Assembly: GCA_964492845.1 (NCBI GenBank)
Contig: CAZBMZ010000023.1
Span: forward strand, 1-64,000
From: JADJPF01 sp964492845
GTDB taxonomy: Bacteria; Acidobacteriota; Blastocatellia; Chloracidobacteriales; JADJPF01
Reading direction: 5' to 3'
DNA: 64,000 nucleotides
Below are positions 35,233-45,566 of the stretch, piece by piece. Within the stretch, counting starts at the first letter, position 1. Every line of letters begins with the position of its first letter. The translations under genes were made by a program, and so were the position numbers. Below the pieces are notes generated by a model that did not search any database, was not told where the DNA came from, and worked only from the letters and a program-made list of their open reading frames with translations.

Positions 35233-35597
35233 TACAGCAAAAACTTTGATTCTTAAGTCCTAAGATACCATATTAAACACATCTAATTAAGCATTTTATC
35301 ACTCATAAATTACTTAATTATTTTTCTTCTTTTCCTTAATTTCTGCTTAAATTCCTTTTTATCAAAGTCAAAAACAAACCAAAAAGTGTCTTAAAGTATG
35401 TTTTGGGACACTTTTAAGACACTTTTCACACAGCTATAAAACACATTATGTTCTATAAGACAGGTGTGTCAAAGATTACTAAAAACAGCTAACTCTTTTA
35501 TACAGAGAATTTAACTTAAAAAATATTCTCTGGAATAAAAATAGCAATTAAGAAAACCGCTTTTTCCAGAATAAATTAATTAGATTATGAGGAAAAT
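35233..35597. other. intergenic region after hemF
   Basis: No gene is seen. It holds the inverted repeat at 35382-35426 and is otherwise AT-rich. The promoter of the large propeller gene should lie in the right half, but no convincing -35/-10 pair stands out. Confidence 0.5.
35382..35426. repeat. inverted repeat, possible hemF terminator
   Basis: AAAAGTGTCTTAA (35382-35394) pairs perfectly with TTAAGACACTTTT (35414-35426) around a 19-base loop. The loop side also contains GACACTTTT as a direct repeat of the right arm. It ends in TTTT on the + strand, so it may be a terminator for hemF; an operator is also possible. Confidence 0.5.
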
Positions 35598-38500
35598 ATG
35601 TTTTTAAAATTGCCCAATATAAATAGAAAACTTTTTTTAGTAAGTTTTATTCTTTTGTTGACATTAACAACACAAATTTTAACCAATCAACATACAAATG
35701 CCCAAGAAATGGAGATTCAACCACTAGCAAGTGTTTCTTGTGGGACACCAGGCTTTAACCTTCCTACTAACATTGATATTGGAACAAATCCTTTTTCTGT
35801 ATCAAAAGGAGATTTTAATAATGATGGAATCACCGATTTAGTTACAGCTAATTTTAACGCTAATACTATTTCAATATTTTTAGGTAGTAGTTTAGGTGGT
35901 TTTTCTGCTGCAACAAACTTGCCTACAAATGCAAGTCCAAGACGAGTTGCCGTAGCAGATTTTAATAATGATGGGGTGCAAGATTTAGCTGTAGCAAATC
36001 GTAATTCTACCAATCTTTCTTTTTTTCTTGGTAGCACTTCAACACCTGGCACTTTTACTGGCCCAACCAACATTCCTATTACAGCAATTGGTGTTTCTAT
36101 AGATTCAGGAGATTTTAACCTTGATGGAAAACCTGATTTAGCTATAGCAACAGACCCTAATCTTGTTGTTGTTTTAATTGGTAACGGAACAGGAAGTTTT
36201 TTTGCTCCTACTACATTTACTACCTTACAACCACCTAATTTTATAAATATCGCTGATATCAACAAAGATGGAAAACCTGATATAGTAACTTCTAGCCGTT
36301 CAGGTAGCATTTCTGTTTTACCTGGCAATGGAATAGGGAGTTTTGGCGCGTCAATCAATACTATTACCAGTACAGATGCAGCTATTTTTTCATTAGGTGA
36401 TATAAATTTAGATGGAAATTTAGACTTAATTACAGCTAATTTACTTAATGCAAGTAGCTCAATTTTAATTGGTAATGGAACAGGAACATTTACAATAGCT
36501 ACTGCTGTTACCACGCGAGCAAACCCAACAGGTGTAGCCATTACGGATTTAGATTTAGATGGAAAAGCAGATTTAGCAATAACAAATTCTCTTTCCGCTA
36601 GCACATCTTTTTTTAAGGGTAATGGAGATGGAACCTTTGGTGTTGCTAGAAATTTTTCTGTAGGAACAACACCAAATTTTATTATTACAGACGACCTTAA
36701 CAAAGACGGCAAACTAGATTTAATAGTCTCTAATCAAGCTTCTAGAAATATTTCCATTCTAACCAATACTTTTAGCAGTGCTTGTATAACTCCTTCTTTT
36801 GCTGGTGTTAATGGTTTTCCAATTGGTACAGACTCGCTTGGAAACACTGTTGGAGACTTTAATCTTGATGGTAAACAAGATGTAGTAGTTCTAAATGCTG
36901 CAAGTAATAATTTATCTATTTTATTAGGCACAGGAACAGGAGGTTTTGCCCCAGGAATTTTAGTTTCTACAGGTGGTTTTAATCCAGATAATGCAGCCGT
37001 AGCAGATTTTAACAAAGATGGAAAACCTGACTTAGCTGTCACAAATCGATTTTCTGATAGTTTAGCTATTTTGCTAGGTGATGGAACAGGCAATTTTCCA
37101 ACGGTAAGCAACTTTCCTGTTGCAGGAGTAAACCCTAGTAGCTTGTCTATTGAAGATTTTAATCTTGATGGTAATCCTGATGTTGTAACAGGAAATGTTA
37201 ATGGTGCTGGTAGTATTTCTGTATTTTTAGGAAATGGGACAACGCTTAATCCCACTCCAACAGTTACTAATGTTGGTCTAAATCCCAGTCTAACAACAGG
37301 TGATTTTAATAAAGATGGAAAAGCTGACATTGCTGTTGCGGTATCTAGCCTTAACACTCTTAATATTTTGTTAGGTGATGGAACGGGCAATTTTCCTAGC
37401 ACAAATACTATTGCATCTGGCGGTATGTCTCCATCTGTTCAAGAAGTTGGAGATTTTAACAGTGATGGAAATTTAGATTTACTTATCACTAATTTTTCTT
37501 CTGCTACAGGAAATGTTTTTTTAGGTAATGGCCTTGGCAGTTTTACTTCAGGTCTTAGCATTGCTTCAGCACAAAGACTAAGATTTGCTGATTTTAACAG
37601 CGATGGAAAATTAGATATTTTTGCTGGTACAGATATAGGTACTGGCTTAAAAATAGTTTTAGGTAATGGACTAGGTGGCATTCTTAATACAGTAAACTTA
37701 CCTTTTAGCTTTGGAAATAGCTTTACTTTAGCTTTATCAGACTTTAACAATGATGCTCGTTTGGACTTAGGTTTTGTAGTTTCTGCTATTTCTGGAGCAA
37801 ATAACTTTATGTTGCGATTAAGTAATTGTATAGGCGCACCTAATTCTATTTCCGTTCTAGCTGGATCTGGACAAAGCACAAGTATAACTACAAACTTTCC
37901 AACACAATTACAAGCACAGGTTTTTGATATAAATAATCAAGCTATACCAAATGCAAGTGTAGCTTTTAATTCTCCTGATAGTGGGCCAAGTGGTACTTTT
38001 TCAAATTCAACAACAGCAATTGTCAATACTAATACTAGCGGAATAGCTACAGCACCAACATTTACAGCTAATACCATTGTAGGTAGTTATTTAGTAACTG
38101 CTAGTGTCAACAATGGAAGCGTTAATGTTTGCACATTCTTTTCTTTAAGCAACATTGCTATTTTAGAAAATGGCACTATTTATGTTGCAGATACGCTTAA
38201 CAACCGTATTCAAAAGACATCAAATGATGGAGTTAGCTGGTCAATGGTTGGTTTTGGCCCTGGGTTAAATCCTGGTCAATTTAACCGTCCACGCTCAGTA
38301 GTTGCCGATAGCACAGGATCTATCATATTTGTTGCAGATACAGCAAATAACCGCATTCAACGCTCTACGGATTCAGGAAATACTTGGTCAATACTAGCTG
38401 GCCCAGGTCTTTTAGCTGGTCAAGTTAATGCTCCAGAAGGCTTAGCTTACAATTCTATAACAAATACTCTATATATTGCAGATACAGCAAATAATCGTAT

Positions 38501-39044
38501 TCAAGTTGTTGCTAATGCTTCTAGTGCTGCTCCTGTTATTTCAATATTTGCTAATGCAACTGCTGGTGCAACAATAGGAAAAGTTAATAAACCTACGGCT
38601 GTTGCTGTTGATATACAAGGGCGCGTTTATGTTGCGGATACTTTTAATAATCGTATTCAAATCAATGTTGATTCTACACCAACAGGTTGGCAGATTTTTG
38701 CTGATGCAACGGCTGGAACTAGTATAGGTAAAGTCAACATGCCTCGAGGTATTTTTGTTACTTCAACAAACCATGTTTATATTGCAGATACAAACAATAA
38801 TCGCATTCAAGTTAATAAAACTGGTGCTGCAAGTGGTTGGATGGTGTTTATGCCAGCCGGTACTGCTGTTGGTAGTGTTAATGCTCCTCAAGGTGTAACA
38901 GTTTCTCTCTCCGGCAATGCTTTTATTGGAGACACTGCTAATAATCGCATTCAAAGAAAATCTATAACAACAAATATTACTTCTACCGTAGGATTTCCAG
39001 GCCTTTCTATAGGCCAATTTAATCAACCTACAGGAGTCCGTTAA
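35598..39044 (+). CDS. giant secreted multi-propeller protein (FG-GAP, Ig-like, NHL)
   Basis: A 1148-residue exported protein (hydrophobic signal to about residue 35). It carries 14 FG-GAP/VCBS units with the calcium loop D-F-N-x-D-G-x-x-D-[LIV]. The first seven and the last seven are separated by SACITPSFAGVNGFPIG, which echoes the start SCGTPGFNLPTNIDIG, so two seven-bladed integrin-like propellers are likely. An Ig-like Big_1 type domain follows at about 745-850 (AQVFDINNQAIPNASVAF). The C-terminus has six NHL units with ADT-x-NNRIQ, enough for one six-bladed propeller. It is probably a cell-surface or extracellular binding or adhesion protein. There is no C-terminal anchor or sorting domain that I recognise. 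Confidence 0.85.
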   Translation: MFLKLPNINRKLFLVSFILLLTLTTQILTNQHTNAQEMEIQPLASVSCGTPGFNLPTNIDIGTNPFSVSKGDFNNDGITDLVTANFNANTISIFLGSSLGGFSAATNLPTNASPRRVAVADFNNDGVQDLAVANRNSTNLSFFLGSTSTPGTFTGPTNIPITAIGVSIDSGDFNLDGKPDLAIATDPNLVVVLIGNGTGSFFAPTTFTTLQPPNFINIADINKDGKPDIVTSSRSGSISVLPGNGIGSFGASINTITSTDAAIFSLGDINLDGNLDLITANLLNASSSILIGNGTGTFTIATAVTTRANPTGVAITDLDLDGKADLAITNSLSASTSFFKGNGDGTFGVARNFSVGTTPNFIITDDLNKDGKLDLIVSNQASRNISILTNTFSSACITPSFAGVNGFPIGTDSLGNTVGDFNLDGKQDVVVLNAASNNLSILLGTGTGGFAPGILVSTGGFNPDNAAVADFNKDGKPDLAVTNRFSDSLAILLGDGTGNFPTVSNFPVAGVNPSSLSIEDFNLDGNPDVVTGNVNGAGSISVFLGNGTTLNPTPTVTNVGLNPSLTTGDFNKDGKADIAVAVSSLNTLNILLGDGTGNFPSTNTIASGGMSPSVQEVGDFNSDGNLDLLITNFSSATGNVFLGNGLGSFTSGLSIASAQRLRFADFNSDGKLDIFAGTDIGTGLKIVLGNGLGGILNTVNLPFSFGNSFTLALSDFNNDARLDLGFVVSAISGANNFMLRLSNCIGAPNSISVLAGSGQSTSITTNFPTQLQAQVFDINNQAIPNASVAFNSPDSGPSGTFSNSTTAIVNTNTSGIATAPTFTANTIVGSYLVTASVNNGSVNVCTFFSLSNIAILENGTIYVADTLNNRIQKTSNDGVSWSMVGFGPGLNPGQFNRPRSVVADSTGSIIFVADTANNRIQRSTDSGNTWSILAGPGLLAGQVNAPEGLAYNSITNTLYIADTANNRIQVVANASSAAPVISIFANATAGATIGKVNKPTAVAVDIQGRVYVADTFNNRIQINVDSTPTGWQIFADATAGTSIGKVNMPRGIFVTSTNHVYIADTNNNRIQVNKTGAASGWMVFMPAGTAVGSVNAPQGVTVSLSGNAFIGDTANNRIQRKSITTNITSTVGFPGLSIGQFNQPTGVR

Positions 39045-39063
39045 AAGAACCAATCCAATAAAA

Positions 39064-39107
39064 CACAAAATTATTTTTCTAGAAGTATCTGGAAAAATAA
39101 TTTTGTG
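39064..39107 (+). terminator. first of two tandem terminators
   Basis: Perfect 16-bp stem CACAAAATTATTTTTC / GAAAAATAATTTTGTG with a 12-base loop, 19 bp after the stop of the propeller gene. Confidence 0.65.
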
Positions 39108-39127
39108 CTGAACCCCTCATTTATAAG

Positions 39128-39176
39128 CCTAAAGTTTAAGAAGAAAGTTTTTCTTAACTTTAGGTTTTTATTTTTT
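39128..39176 (+). terminator. second tandem terminator
   Basis: CCTAAAGTT(T)AAGAA pairs with TTCTTAACTTTAGG with one bulged T and is followed by TTTTTATTTTTT. It backs up the first hairpin and isolates the NorD-like gene. Confidence 0.75.
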
Positions 39177-39313
39177 AATATTTGTAATTAATTGATAATA
39201 AATTTAGTTACTAACTTTTCTTTTATATTCCTACTCTTGACTACAACCAATTAACTTTTGCCCAATTAAAAGCTAAACTTAGGACTTTACTAAAATTTTT
39301 TCTTGGGTAAACA

Positions 39314-42300
39314 ATGGACGGACAAATTAAAAACGCGCTAAAAAAACACTTAAAAGGTATTACTGAAGCTACTTTAGATGGTCTAATGGTTAAGTTAAAT
39401 TTAATTCCAGCAGATCGAGTTTTCTTAGTTATAGACCTAACTACTTCACTTGCAGCTATTTCGCTACGTTCAGCAATGGAATTTTTAAGCGTTGTGCCAG
39501 AAGTTTCCAGGCTAATAGGACAAAGTGAATTACGCACATGGGGAGAAATAGGTAAGCGTCTGGCCTCTACTAGTCCAGAGGCAGCAATTGATTTTTTCCA
39601 ATCTAGTTTACCTATATTAAATGCTATTAAACCCAGCTTTTTACTTCGTTCTTTGACTTTAATTTCCCGCCAAGCAGCACTTTCAACAACCTTAGCTGTA
39701 GATTGTTTTAAGTCTTTTCCTGAAGTATTAGCAAGATTTAAGGAAGAACCCATAACGGCCAGGATACTAAATCTTTGTTATGAAGTATCTCAACATTCTG
39801 TTAAACATAGTTGTGATTTACTTCGCAAGGCTCCAGATGTAATTAACCATTTACGGACGATAGAAGATTATGAAAATAAGTTAATTAACCAAATGCTAGA
39901 TTTAACTACCTCTTTTGTACATAGATCTGGAGGAACGGCAGCAGAATTTTTTATTTCTATTCCAGAAGTCCTAACCTTACACACTCGTTATGCTTGGCCT
40001 AAATTATTTGCTCACACTTACACTTTTTTAGATAAAAGTGGAGGTGTAGCACTACAATATTTTCGTGCAGCAGGAAAAATTCTAGCTCTAGCCAATGAAC
40101 AAGCTTTTGAAAATTGGACTCAATTAAGTTTGCTAGTAGTCTCACAAGGTAATGCTACTGGATATCATTTCTTAAAAACTAGCCCTAAAGTTTTTCTTTC
40201 CTTAGCTCGCTCTAGCGACACAGAACGAAACACTTACATTATTAATAAAGTTCTAAAAATAGTGATAGAGATTAGCAACACTAGTGCTAACTCGGCTGTA
40301 GAGTGTTTTAAGGCTAGTCCAGTTGCACTTAGACAAGCTTCCATTGAACAATTTGAACAATGGGCATTACAAGGTTTAGAGCTTTATGGAAAAGATAGCC
40401 GTCGAGCAAGTGCCTATTATGGACTAGAATCTAATCGTAGCCGCGAAGCACTTCACAAGAGCGAAGGAGGGCTTACTTTAGAATCAATTTCCCAAACTTT
40501 GCGCTTGTATGTTGAAGGTTTAACTGGACGTGAGCTAGTAATTAAACCTATTAATGATATACCTAATGATTTTAAGATTGGCGATGGACGGACAATTTTG
40601 CTTCCATCAGCAATTACAGAATTTGAAGACGAAGCCAGCAACTTTAAGCTTTACAAAGCTTTAGCCGCTCATGCTGCTGGACAAGTAGAATTTGGAACTT
40701 ATGCTAGTGATTTAGAACCACTACAAGCGGCTAAAGTAGAAATAATTACTCAATTTCAAAGTCACCCTAAGAAAAAGAATGCGCCTGCTACAAGTTTTAA
40801 TAATTTTTTAGGTATTTTAGAAAACTTTCCTAATACTAAATTAGCACAACATCTTTTTACATCTTTAGAAAATGGGCGAATTGACCGTTGTTTACGCCAA
40901 AATTATAGAGGTTTAAGAAGAGAGCTTGATTTTGTACGTAGTCGTTTAGAAAAATCTCGGCCAAATTTTAATGAGCTATCAAAAGAACTTGTTGTATTTG
41001 AAATGCTCTTTCAAGAAGCTATTTTAGGTGGAATGTCAAGTGTTGCTAAAGATTGCTATCCCCAACTAGCACAAGAAATTGAAGCAACATTTGATAGTTA
41101 TATTAACCATAGCACTACTGTAGCAGATAGCTTAATGGCAACGCTAAAACTTTATAAATTTTTAGACAAGGCTGATAATTCAGAAGAAGTTGAAATGGAG
41201 TCAGAAAAAAATAGCGACCAGTCCGGTCAGTCAGAAAGCGACATGGGCGGACAAGAGGAAGCAAATAATCCCCCTCAACAGCATTCTTCAAGTAAAACTT
41301 TGAATGAACCTTTTAGCTATTGGTCACCTACCTTAGAGCCAATTGTTAACCCAGCAGATGAAATTTTAGCTAGTTTAGCAACTGAAATAGAAATGCCTGA
41401 ACAAGGCTTAGAACCGGGAGATAAAGCTTTTTTCTATGATGAATGGGATCGTGATCTAGGCGATTATCGCACCCGCTGGTGTAGAGTTATTGAACGTCGC
41501 AACACTTTTGGTAACCGTAGTTTTGTTGATGGTGTAAAGGGTCGTTATGCTGGTGTTATTTCTTCAATTAGACATCAATTCCAAATGCTTCGTCCTGAAA
41601 ACTTACGTAAAATTATGGGTGAACTAGATGGGGATGATTATGATCTTCAAGCTTTGATTGATTATGCAATTGATCGTCGATCGTCTGGTCTAGTATCCGA
41701 GCGTATTTATACTCGTAAATTACGCCGTCAACGTGATGTAATGGTTTCTTTTTTGCTAGATATGTCTAGCTCAACGGCTCGCACAATTAGCCGCTATCCA
41801 AATCAGCCTTACTCTAAACCTGGACAAAGAATTATTGATATTGAAAAAGAGGGGCTAGTCTTGATGAGTGAAGCATTAGAAGCCGTTGGTGATAGATATT
41901 CTATCCAAGGATTTACTAGCGAAGGACGACGGAATGTAAAGTTTTATGTAGTTAAAGATTTTAATGAGCTTTACTCTGAAGAAGTAGCAAAAAGAATTGG
42001 TGGTATTACTTATCAAAATAATACTCGTTTAGGTGCTGCAATTCGTCATGCTACGGCAAGACTAGAAAAACAAGATGCTAGAACTAAGCTTTTAATAGTT
42101 TTAAGCGATGGCCGCCCCTATGACCATGACTATGGAGATTCTCGCTATGCCCGTGAAGACACCAAAATTGCGCTTCGTCAGGCCAAAATTGCTAATATCA
42201 CACCGTTTTGTATAACCATTGATCGAGAATCTGAAGAACAACTTCGGGATTTATATGGTGAAGTAGGCTATACCATTATTGATAATGTTTTAAGCTTGCC

Positions 42301-42340
42301 TGAACGTATGCCTAGCATTTATCGGCGGCTAACAACTTAA
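39314..42340 (+). CDS. NorD/CbbO-like VWA protein with helical repeats
   Basis: A 1008-residue cytoplasmic protein. The C-terminal about 240 residues are a NorD/CbbO-type von Willebrand A domain: LLDMSSSTA (MIDAS D-x-S-x-S), NNTRLGAAIRHA (threonine) and VLSDGRP (Asp). The N-terminal half (to about 370) has roughly eight repeats of 40-50 residues with the pattern A-x-E/D-FF-x-[ST]-x-PEVL, a likely helical solenoid. An acidic Ser/Gln-rich linker (about 640-680) joins the parts. NorD-like proteins work with a MoxR-type AAA+ ATPase to load or activate metalloenzymes such as nitric oxide reductase or Rubisco. No MoxR gene is nearby, so the partner and target are unknown. Confidence 0.8.
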   Translation: MDGQIKNALKKHLKGITEATLDGLMVKLNLIPADRVFLVIDLTTSLAAISLRSAMEFLSVVPEVSRLIGQSELRTWGEIGKRLASTSPEAAIDFFQSSLPILNAIKPSFLLRSLTLISRQAALSTTLAVDCFKSFPEVLARFKEEPITARILNLCYEVSQHSVKHSCDLLRKAPDVINHLRTIEDYENKLINQMLDLTTSFVHRSGGTAAEFFISIPEVLTLHTRYAWPKLFAHTYTFLDKSGGVALQYFRAAGKILALANEQAFENWTQLSLLVVSQGNATGYHFLKTSPKVFLSLARSSDTERNTYIINKVLKIVIEISNTSANSAVECFKASPVALRQASIEQFEQWALQGLELYGKDSRRASAYYGLESNRSREALHKSEGGLTLESISQTLRLYVEGLTGRELVIKPINDIPNDFKIGDGRTILLPSAITEFEDEASNFKLYKALAAHAAGQVEFGTYASDLEPLQAAKVEIITQFQSHPKKKNAPATSFNNFLGILENFPNTKLAQHLFTSLENGRIDRCLRQNYRGLRRELDFVRSRLEKSRPNFNELSKELVVFEMLFQEAILGGMSSVAKDCYPQLAQEIEATFDSYINHSTTVADSLMATLKLYKFLDKADNSEEVEMESEKNSDQSGQSESDMGGQEEANNPPQQHSSSKTLNEPFSYWSPTLEPIVNPADEILASLATEIEMPEQGLEPGDKAFFYDEWDRDLGDYRTRWCRVIERRNTFGNRSFVDGVKGRYAGVISSIRHQFQMLRPENLRKIMGELDGDDYDLQALIDYAIDRRSSGLVSERIYTRKLRRQRDVMVSFLLDMSSSTARTISRYPNQPYSKPGQRIIDIEKEGLVLMSEALEAVGDRYSIQGFTSEGRRNVKFYVVKDFNELYSEEVAKRIGGITYQNNTRLGAAIRHATARLEKQDARTKLLIVLSDGRPYDHDYGDSRYAREDTKIALRQAKIANITPFCITIDRESEEQLRDLYGEVGYTIIDNVLSLPERMPSIYRRLTT

Positions 42341-42433
42341 AAAGCTTTAGCAGCAAAAATCTCGCTAACAAAATACTAATAATAAGAAAAAGATAGTTAT
42401 AATATTATGGCTACTTTTTCTTTATTATCACAA

Positions 42434-42471
42434 CAATTATCAATAATAATCACTGCGTAATTTGATAATTG
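42434..42471. repeat. inverted repeat upstream of the TonB receptor gene
   Basis: CAATTATCAA pairs perfectly with TTGATAATTG across 18 bases. It lies about 70 bp before the receptor start and about 95 bp after the NorD-like gene. It could be a weak terminator or an operator; there is no T run after it. Confidence 0.35.
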
Positions 42472-42541
42472 ATTTAACACCATTAACGGCTTATAAACTA
42501 TTGATTTTGTTTATAAAAATTATTGATTTAAGGAAGATAAC

Positions 42542-45500
42542 ATGGATGCAAAGAAAAAATTATTATTGATGGGATTAGCTTGTTTACTTGCAATTACCTG
42601 GCCGCTAACAGAGCGTTTAACTTATGGTCAAACGGCTGGAGCCACTACAGCAAATTTAGCTGGAGTAATTAGAGACTCAGACTTAGCTTTAATTAGCGGT
42701 GCGCAAATAACAATTAAAAACATTAGCACTGGACTAGTCAGAGAAACGGCTTCTGATAGCCAAGGGGATTTTTATTTATCACAACTCTTACCAGGGGACT
42801 ACGAAATAATTGTTAGTGCTGAAGGGTTTGACACTGCTACCACAACCTTAAATCTAACATTAGGTAATACTAACACTATTAGCATTAATTTAAGAGTTGG
42901 TAATGTTAACAATGTTGTGGAAGTAACCGCAGATACTTTTAGCGAAGCAAGAACAGATAATAATGTTAATATTTCTCGTCAACGTATTGATGCTTTGCCA
43001 ATTAATCGTCGAGATTTTTTAGATTTTACTTTGACATCTTCCAGAGTTGTAAGAGATCGACTTCCAGCACAAGGCGTAGCAGCAACTTCAGGACTTTCAT
43101 TTAATGGACAAACCGCTAGATTTAATAACATTACAATTGATGGTTTAGCCAATAATGATATTGCTTCTGGTTCAGTTAGAGCAACATTTAGTCAGGAAGC
43201 TGTTCAAGAATTTCAAATTCTACCAGATGGAACATCTGCCGAGTTTGGCCGCGCTTTAGGTGGTATTGTTAACATTGTGACTCGTGGCGGGACAAATCAA
43301 CCTCATGGAACATTATTTTTCCTTAACCGCAGTGATGAACTTAGTGCGCGAGATGCTTTTGCTGCTAGCAAACCACCTTTTTCACAATATCAATTTGGGG
43401 CTTCTGTCAGTGGGCCAATAAAGAAAGATCGTGTATTTTTCTTTGCTAATTTTGAAAGACTAACCTTAAAACAAAATAATATTGTTGCAGCTAGAGATCA
43501 GGTAGTTCAAGCACTACGCAATCGAGGTTTTGCGGCTGCTAATGGGGCAATACCTTTTAGTGTTGGTACAACATCGGTTTTAGCTAGAGTTGATGCTCAA
43601 GTAACACCTAATGACCGGTTAAATATAAGGTATAACTTTGGTGGTGGCTATAATGGGCAATTTGAACCGTTTGGTGGACGTTTTGGACAAACCAATAGTG
43701 CTATTGAACGTGTTACAGATAATTCTGTAGCTCTTAACAATACTTATATTAATACTAGGCTAAATTTAACTAATGAAACTCGCTTTTTATATGGCAATCG
43801 TAGTCAGCGAGTTGCTGCTATTGATAATGGCCCTACAGTTGAAATAGTTGATTCTGGTACTAGCAATATTTTTGGCCGAAATGTATTTACTCCACAACTT
43901 AGAGAAGAAAGAATTTACCAAATTGTCAATAACATCACCTTGAATAAAGGCATTAATCAAATAAAGTTTGGTGTAGATTATAACTATATTGGCGCACCTG
44001 AAGGAGAATCAAATTTTAGCTTTACCAATTCTGGAATTGCTTTTTTCCAACCTCTAGATTTTTCTGCTCTTACAGGAATACCAGGACTACCTAGTTTTAC
44101 TCCTATAGAAGCACTAGATCCTTCTGTTCGTAGCCCTCAACAACAAGCTTTTCTTCAACTCGCAGCGGCTCAAGCCCCTTTATTGTTTCCAGGTTTTCCA
44201 AGTAATTTTCCTCTTACTAGTAGTTCTTTGCCCATAGCCTTTGCTCAAAGCTTTGGTAATCTAAGACAATCCGTACCTGCTTCTTTGTTTGCTGCTTTTG
44301 TTCAAAATGACATTAAAGTAAGCTCTAATCTGCTAATCAAAGCTGGTATACGCTATGATATAAATCGTGTACGTTTTACCCCTAATAATAATGGGAATAT
44401 TAGCCCAAGATTAGCTATTTCTTATCGTCCAAATAAAATTGAAAGATTAAATCTAAGGGCTTCTTATGGTTTATATTATGGTAATCCAGTATTTGGATCA
44501 GCCGTAATTGCTGGTCAAAGTCAAAGAGGCCAATTTCAGCTACCTGTAGCTTTATTTCCTTTTTCAATTATTCCTTTTTCTCAACCTGGTAACCGCTTCC
44601 CTATCTCAGACACTATTCCTTCAAACTTCCAATTTATTCCACAACTTGCACTTTCTTTCCAATATGACCCAAATTTACGTAATAGTTATAGTCAGCAAGT
44701 TAGTGCTGGATTTGATTATTTAATTAATAATCAGACGCTATTTTCTGCTAATTATAATTATGTAAGAGGGTTAAAATTATTTGCTGCTCGTCGTATTAAT
44801 CCAGTGGTTCGCCCTGTTCCAAATTCTGTTATTGAAAGTCGGGTAACAGGTAGAGTTGATCCAACTCGTGGAGATGTTACAGAGTTTCAATCTGCGTTTG
44901 ACAGTTATTATCATGGTTTAACTGTTCTATTTGAACGTAGATTTACTAGTAACGTAGGAATATTTATGAGTTATACCTTGTCTAAGACTATAGATAACCT
45001 CTTTGATATTCGTACAGATACCGCAGATACAGCCGTAGACACATTAAAACCTGGTGATGAACGCGGACTTTCTATTCAAGATGTACGTAATCGTTTTGTA
45101 CTCTCTGGAAGTTGGAAATTAAATTACACCAAAAACCCATTTCTAAGAGATTTTCAAGTTTCTAGTATTATTACTTTAGAATCTGGAAGACCTTATAATT
45201 TATTGGCTGGTTCAGACTTAAATATGAATGGGGATCAAGGAGATCGTCCTTTGGTTGGTGGCGTTCCAATAGGACGTAATCAAGGTATTACTCCAGGTTT
45301 TACCAATGTTGATTTACGGCTATTTCGTAGTGTAAAAATCAAGGAAAACTATCAAATTCAAGCATTTATTGAAGGGTTTAATATATTTAACCAATTTAAT
45401 GTTGCTCGATTTGGTAATCTTTTTCAGCCTGATGCTAATGGTAATTTTAACTTGCCAGCAAAAGACGGTCGTCGATTTAGTTTACCTAAAGAAAGATTTT

Positions 45501-45553
45501 TAAGTGCTTTTTCTCCTAGACAATTTCAATTTGGAATTAAACTGCTCTTCTAG
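42542..45553 (+). CDS. Oar-like TonB-dependent outer membrane receptor
   Basis: A 1003-residue outer-membrane protein. Signal peptide to about residue 33, then a carboxypeptidase-regulatory beta-sandwich (ATTANLAGVIRDSDLALISGAQI, about 38-125), then a plug-like domain (about 130-245: RQRIDALPINRRDF, FNGQTARFNNITIDGLANND, EFGRALGGIVNIVTRGG), then a long beta-barrel ending SPRQFQFGIKLLF with the C-terminal Phe. Proteins of this form are strongly expanded in Acidobacteria and carry bulky substrates such as glycans, peptides or siderophores. SD AAGGAAG precedes the ATG. Substrate unknown. Confidence 0.88.
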   Translation: MDAKKKLLLMGLACLLAITWPLTERLTYGQTAGATTANLAGVIRDSDLALISGAQITIKNISTGLVRETASDSQGDFYLSQLLPGDYEIIVSAEGFDTATTTLNLTLGNTNTISINLRVGNVNNVVEVTADTFSEARTDNNVNISRQRIDALPINRRDFLDFTLTSSRVVRDRLPAQGVAATSGLSFNGQTARFNNITIDGLANNDIASGSVRATFSQEAVQEFQILPDGTSAEFGRALGGIVNIVTRGGTNQPHGTLFFLNRSDELSARDAFAASKPPFSQYQFGASVSGPIKKDRVFFFANFERLTLKQNNIVAARDQVVQALRNRGFAAANGAIPFSVGTTSVLARVDAQVTPNDRLNIRYNFGGGYNGQFEPFGGRFGQTNSAIERVTDNSVALNNTYINTRLNLTNETRFLYGNRSQRVAAIDNGPTVEIVDSGTSNIFGRNVFTPQLREERIYQIVNNITLNKGINQIKFGVDYNYIGAPEGESNFSFTNSGIAFFQPLDFSALTGIPGLPSFTPIEALDPSVRSPQQQAFLQLAAAQAPLLFPGFPSNFPLTSSSLPIAFAQSFGNLRQSVPASLFAAFVQNDIKVSSNLLIKAGIRYDINRVRFTPNNNGNISPRLAISYRPNKIERLNLRASYGLYYGNPVFGSAVIAGQSQRGQFQLPVALFPFSIIPFSQPGNRFPISDTIPSNFQFIPQLALSFQYDPNLRNSYSQQVSAGFDYLINNQTLFSANYNYVRGLKLFAARRINPVVRPVPNSVIESRVTGRVDPTRGDVTEFQSAFDSYYHGLTVLFERRFTSNVGIFMSYTLSKTIDNLFDIRTDTADTAVDTLKPGDERGLSIQDVRNRFVLSGSWKLNYTKNPFLRDFQVSSIITLESGRPYNLLAGSDLNMNGDQGDRPLVGGVPIGRNQGITPGFTNVDLRLFRSVKIKENYQIQAFIEGFNIFNQFNVARFGNLFQPDANGNFNLPAKDGRRFSLPKERFLSAFSPRQFQFGIKLLF

Positions 45554-45566
45554 AAAGTAGTTAAAT

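Noticed and set aside
36047..36062. TGGCAC words inside genes (for example near 36047, 38166 and 51487) as sigma54 promoters
   Set aside because: They lie within coding sequence, lack a correctly spaced -12 element or any sensible downstream target.
35717..37879. Long open frames on the minus strand inside the propeller gene
   Set aside because: They mirror the repeated D-F-N-x-D-G codons of the real gene, lack ribosome sites and encode Lys/Pro/Leu-rich sequence with no domain.
35750..39000. CRISPR-like short direct repeats
   Set aside because: The repeats are the coding units for FG-GAP and NHL blades, vary at third positions and stay in frame.
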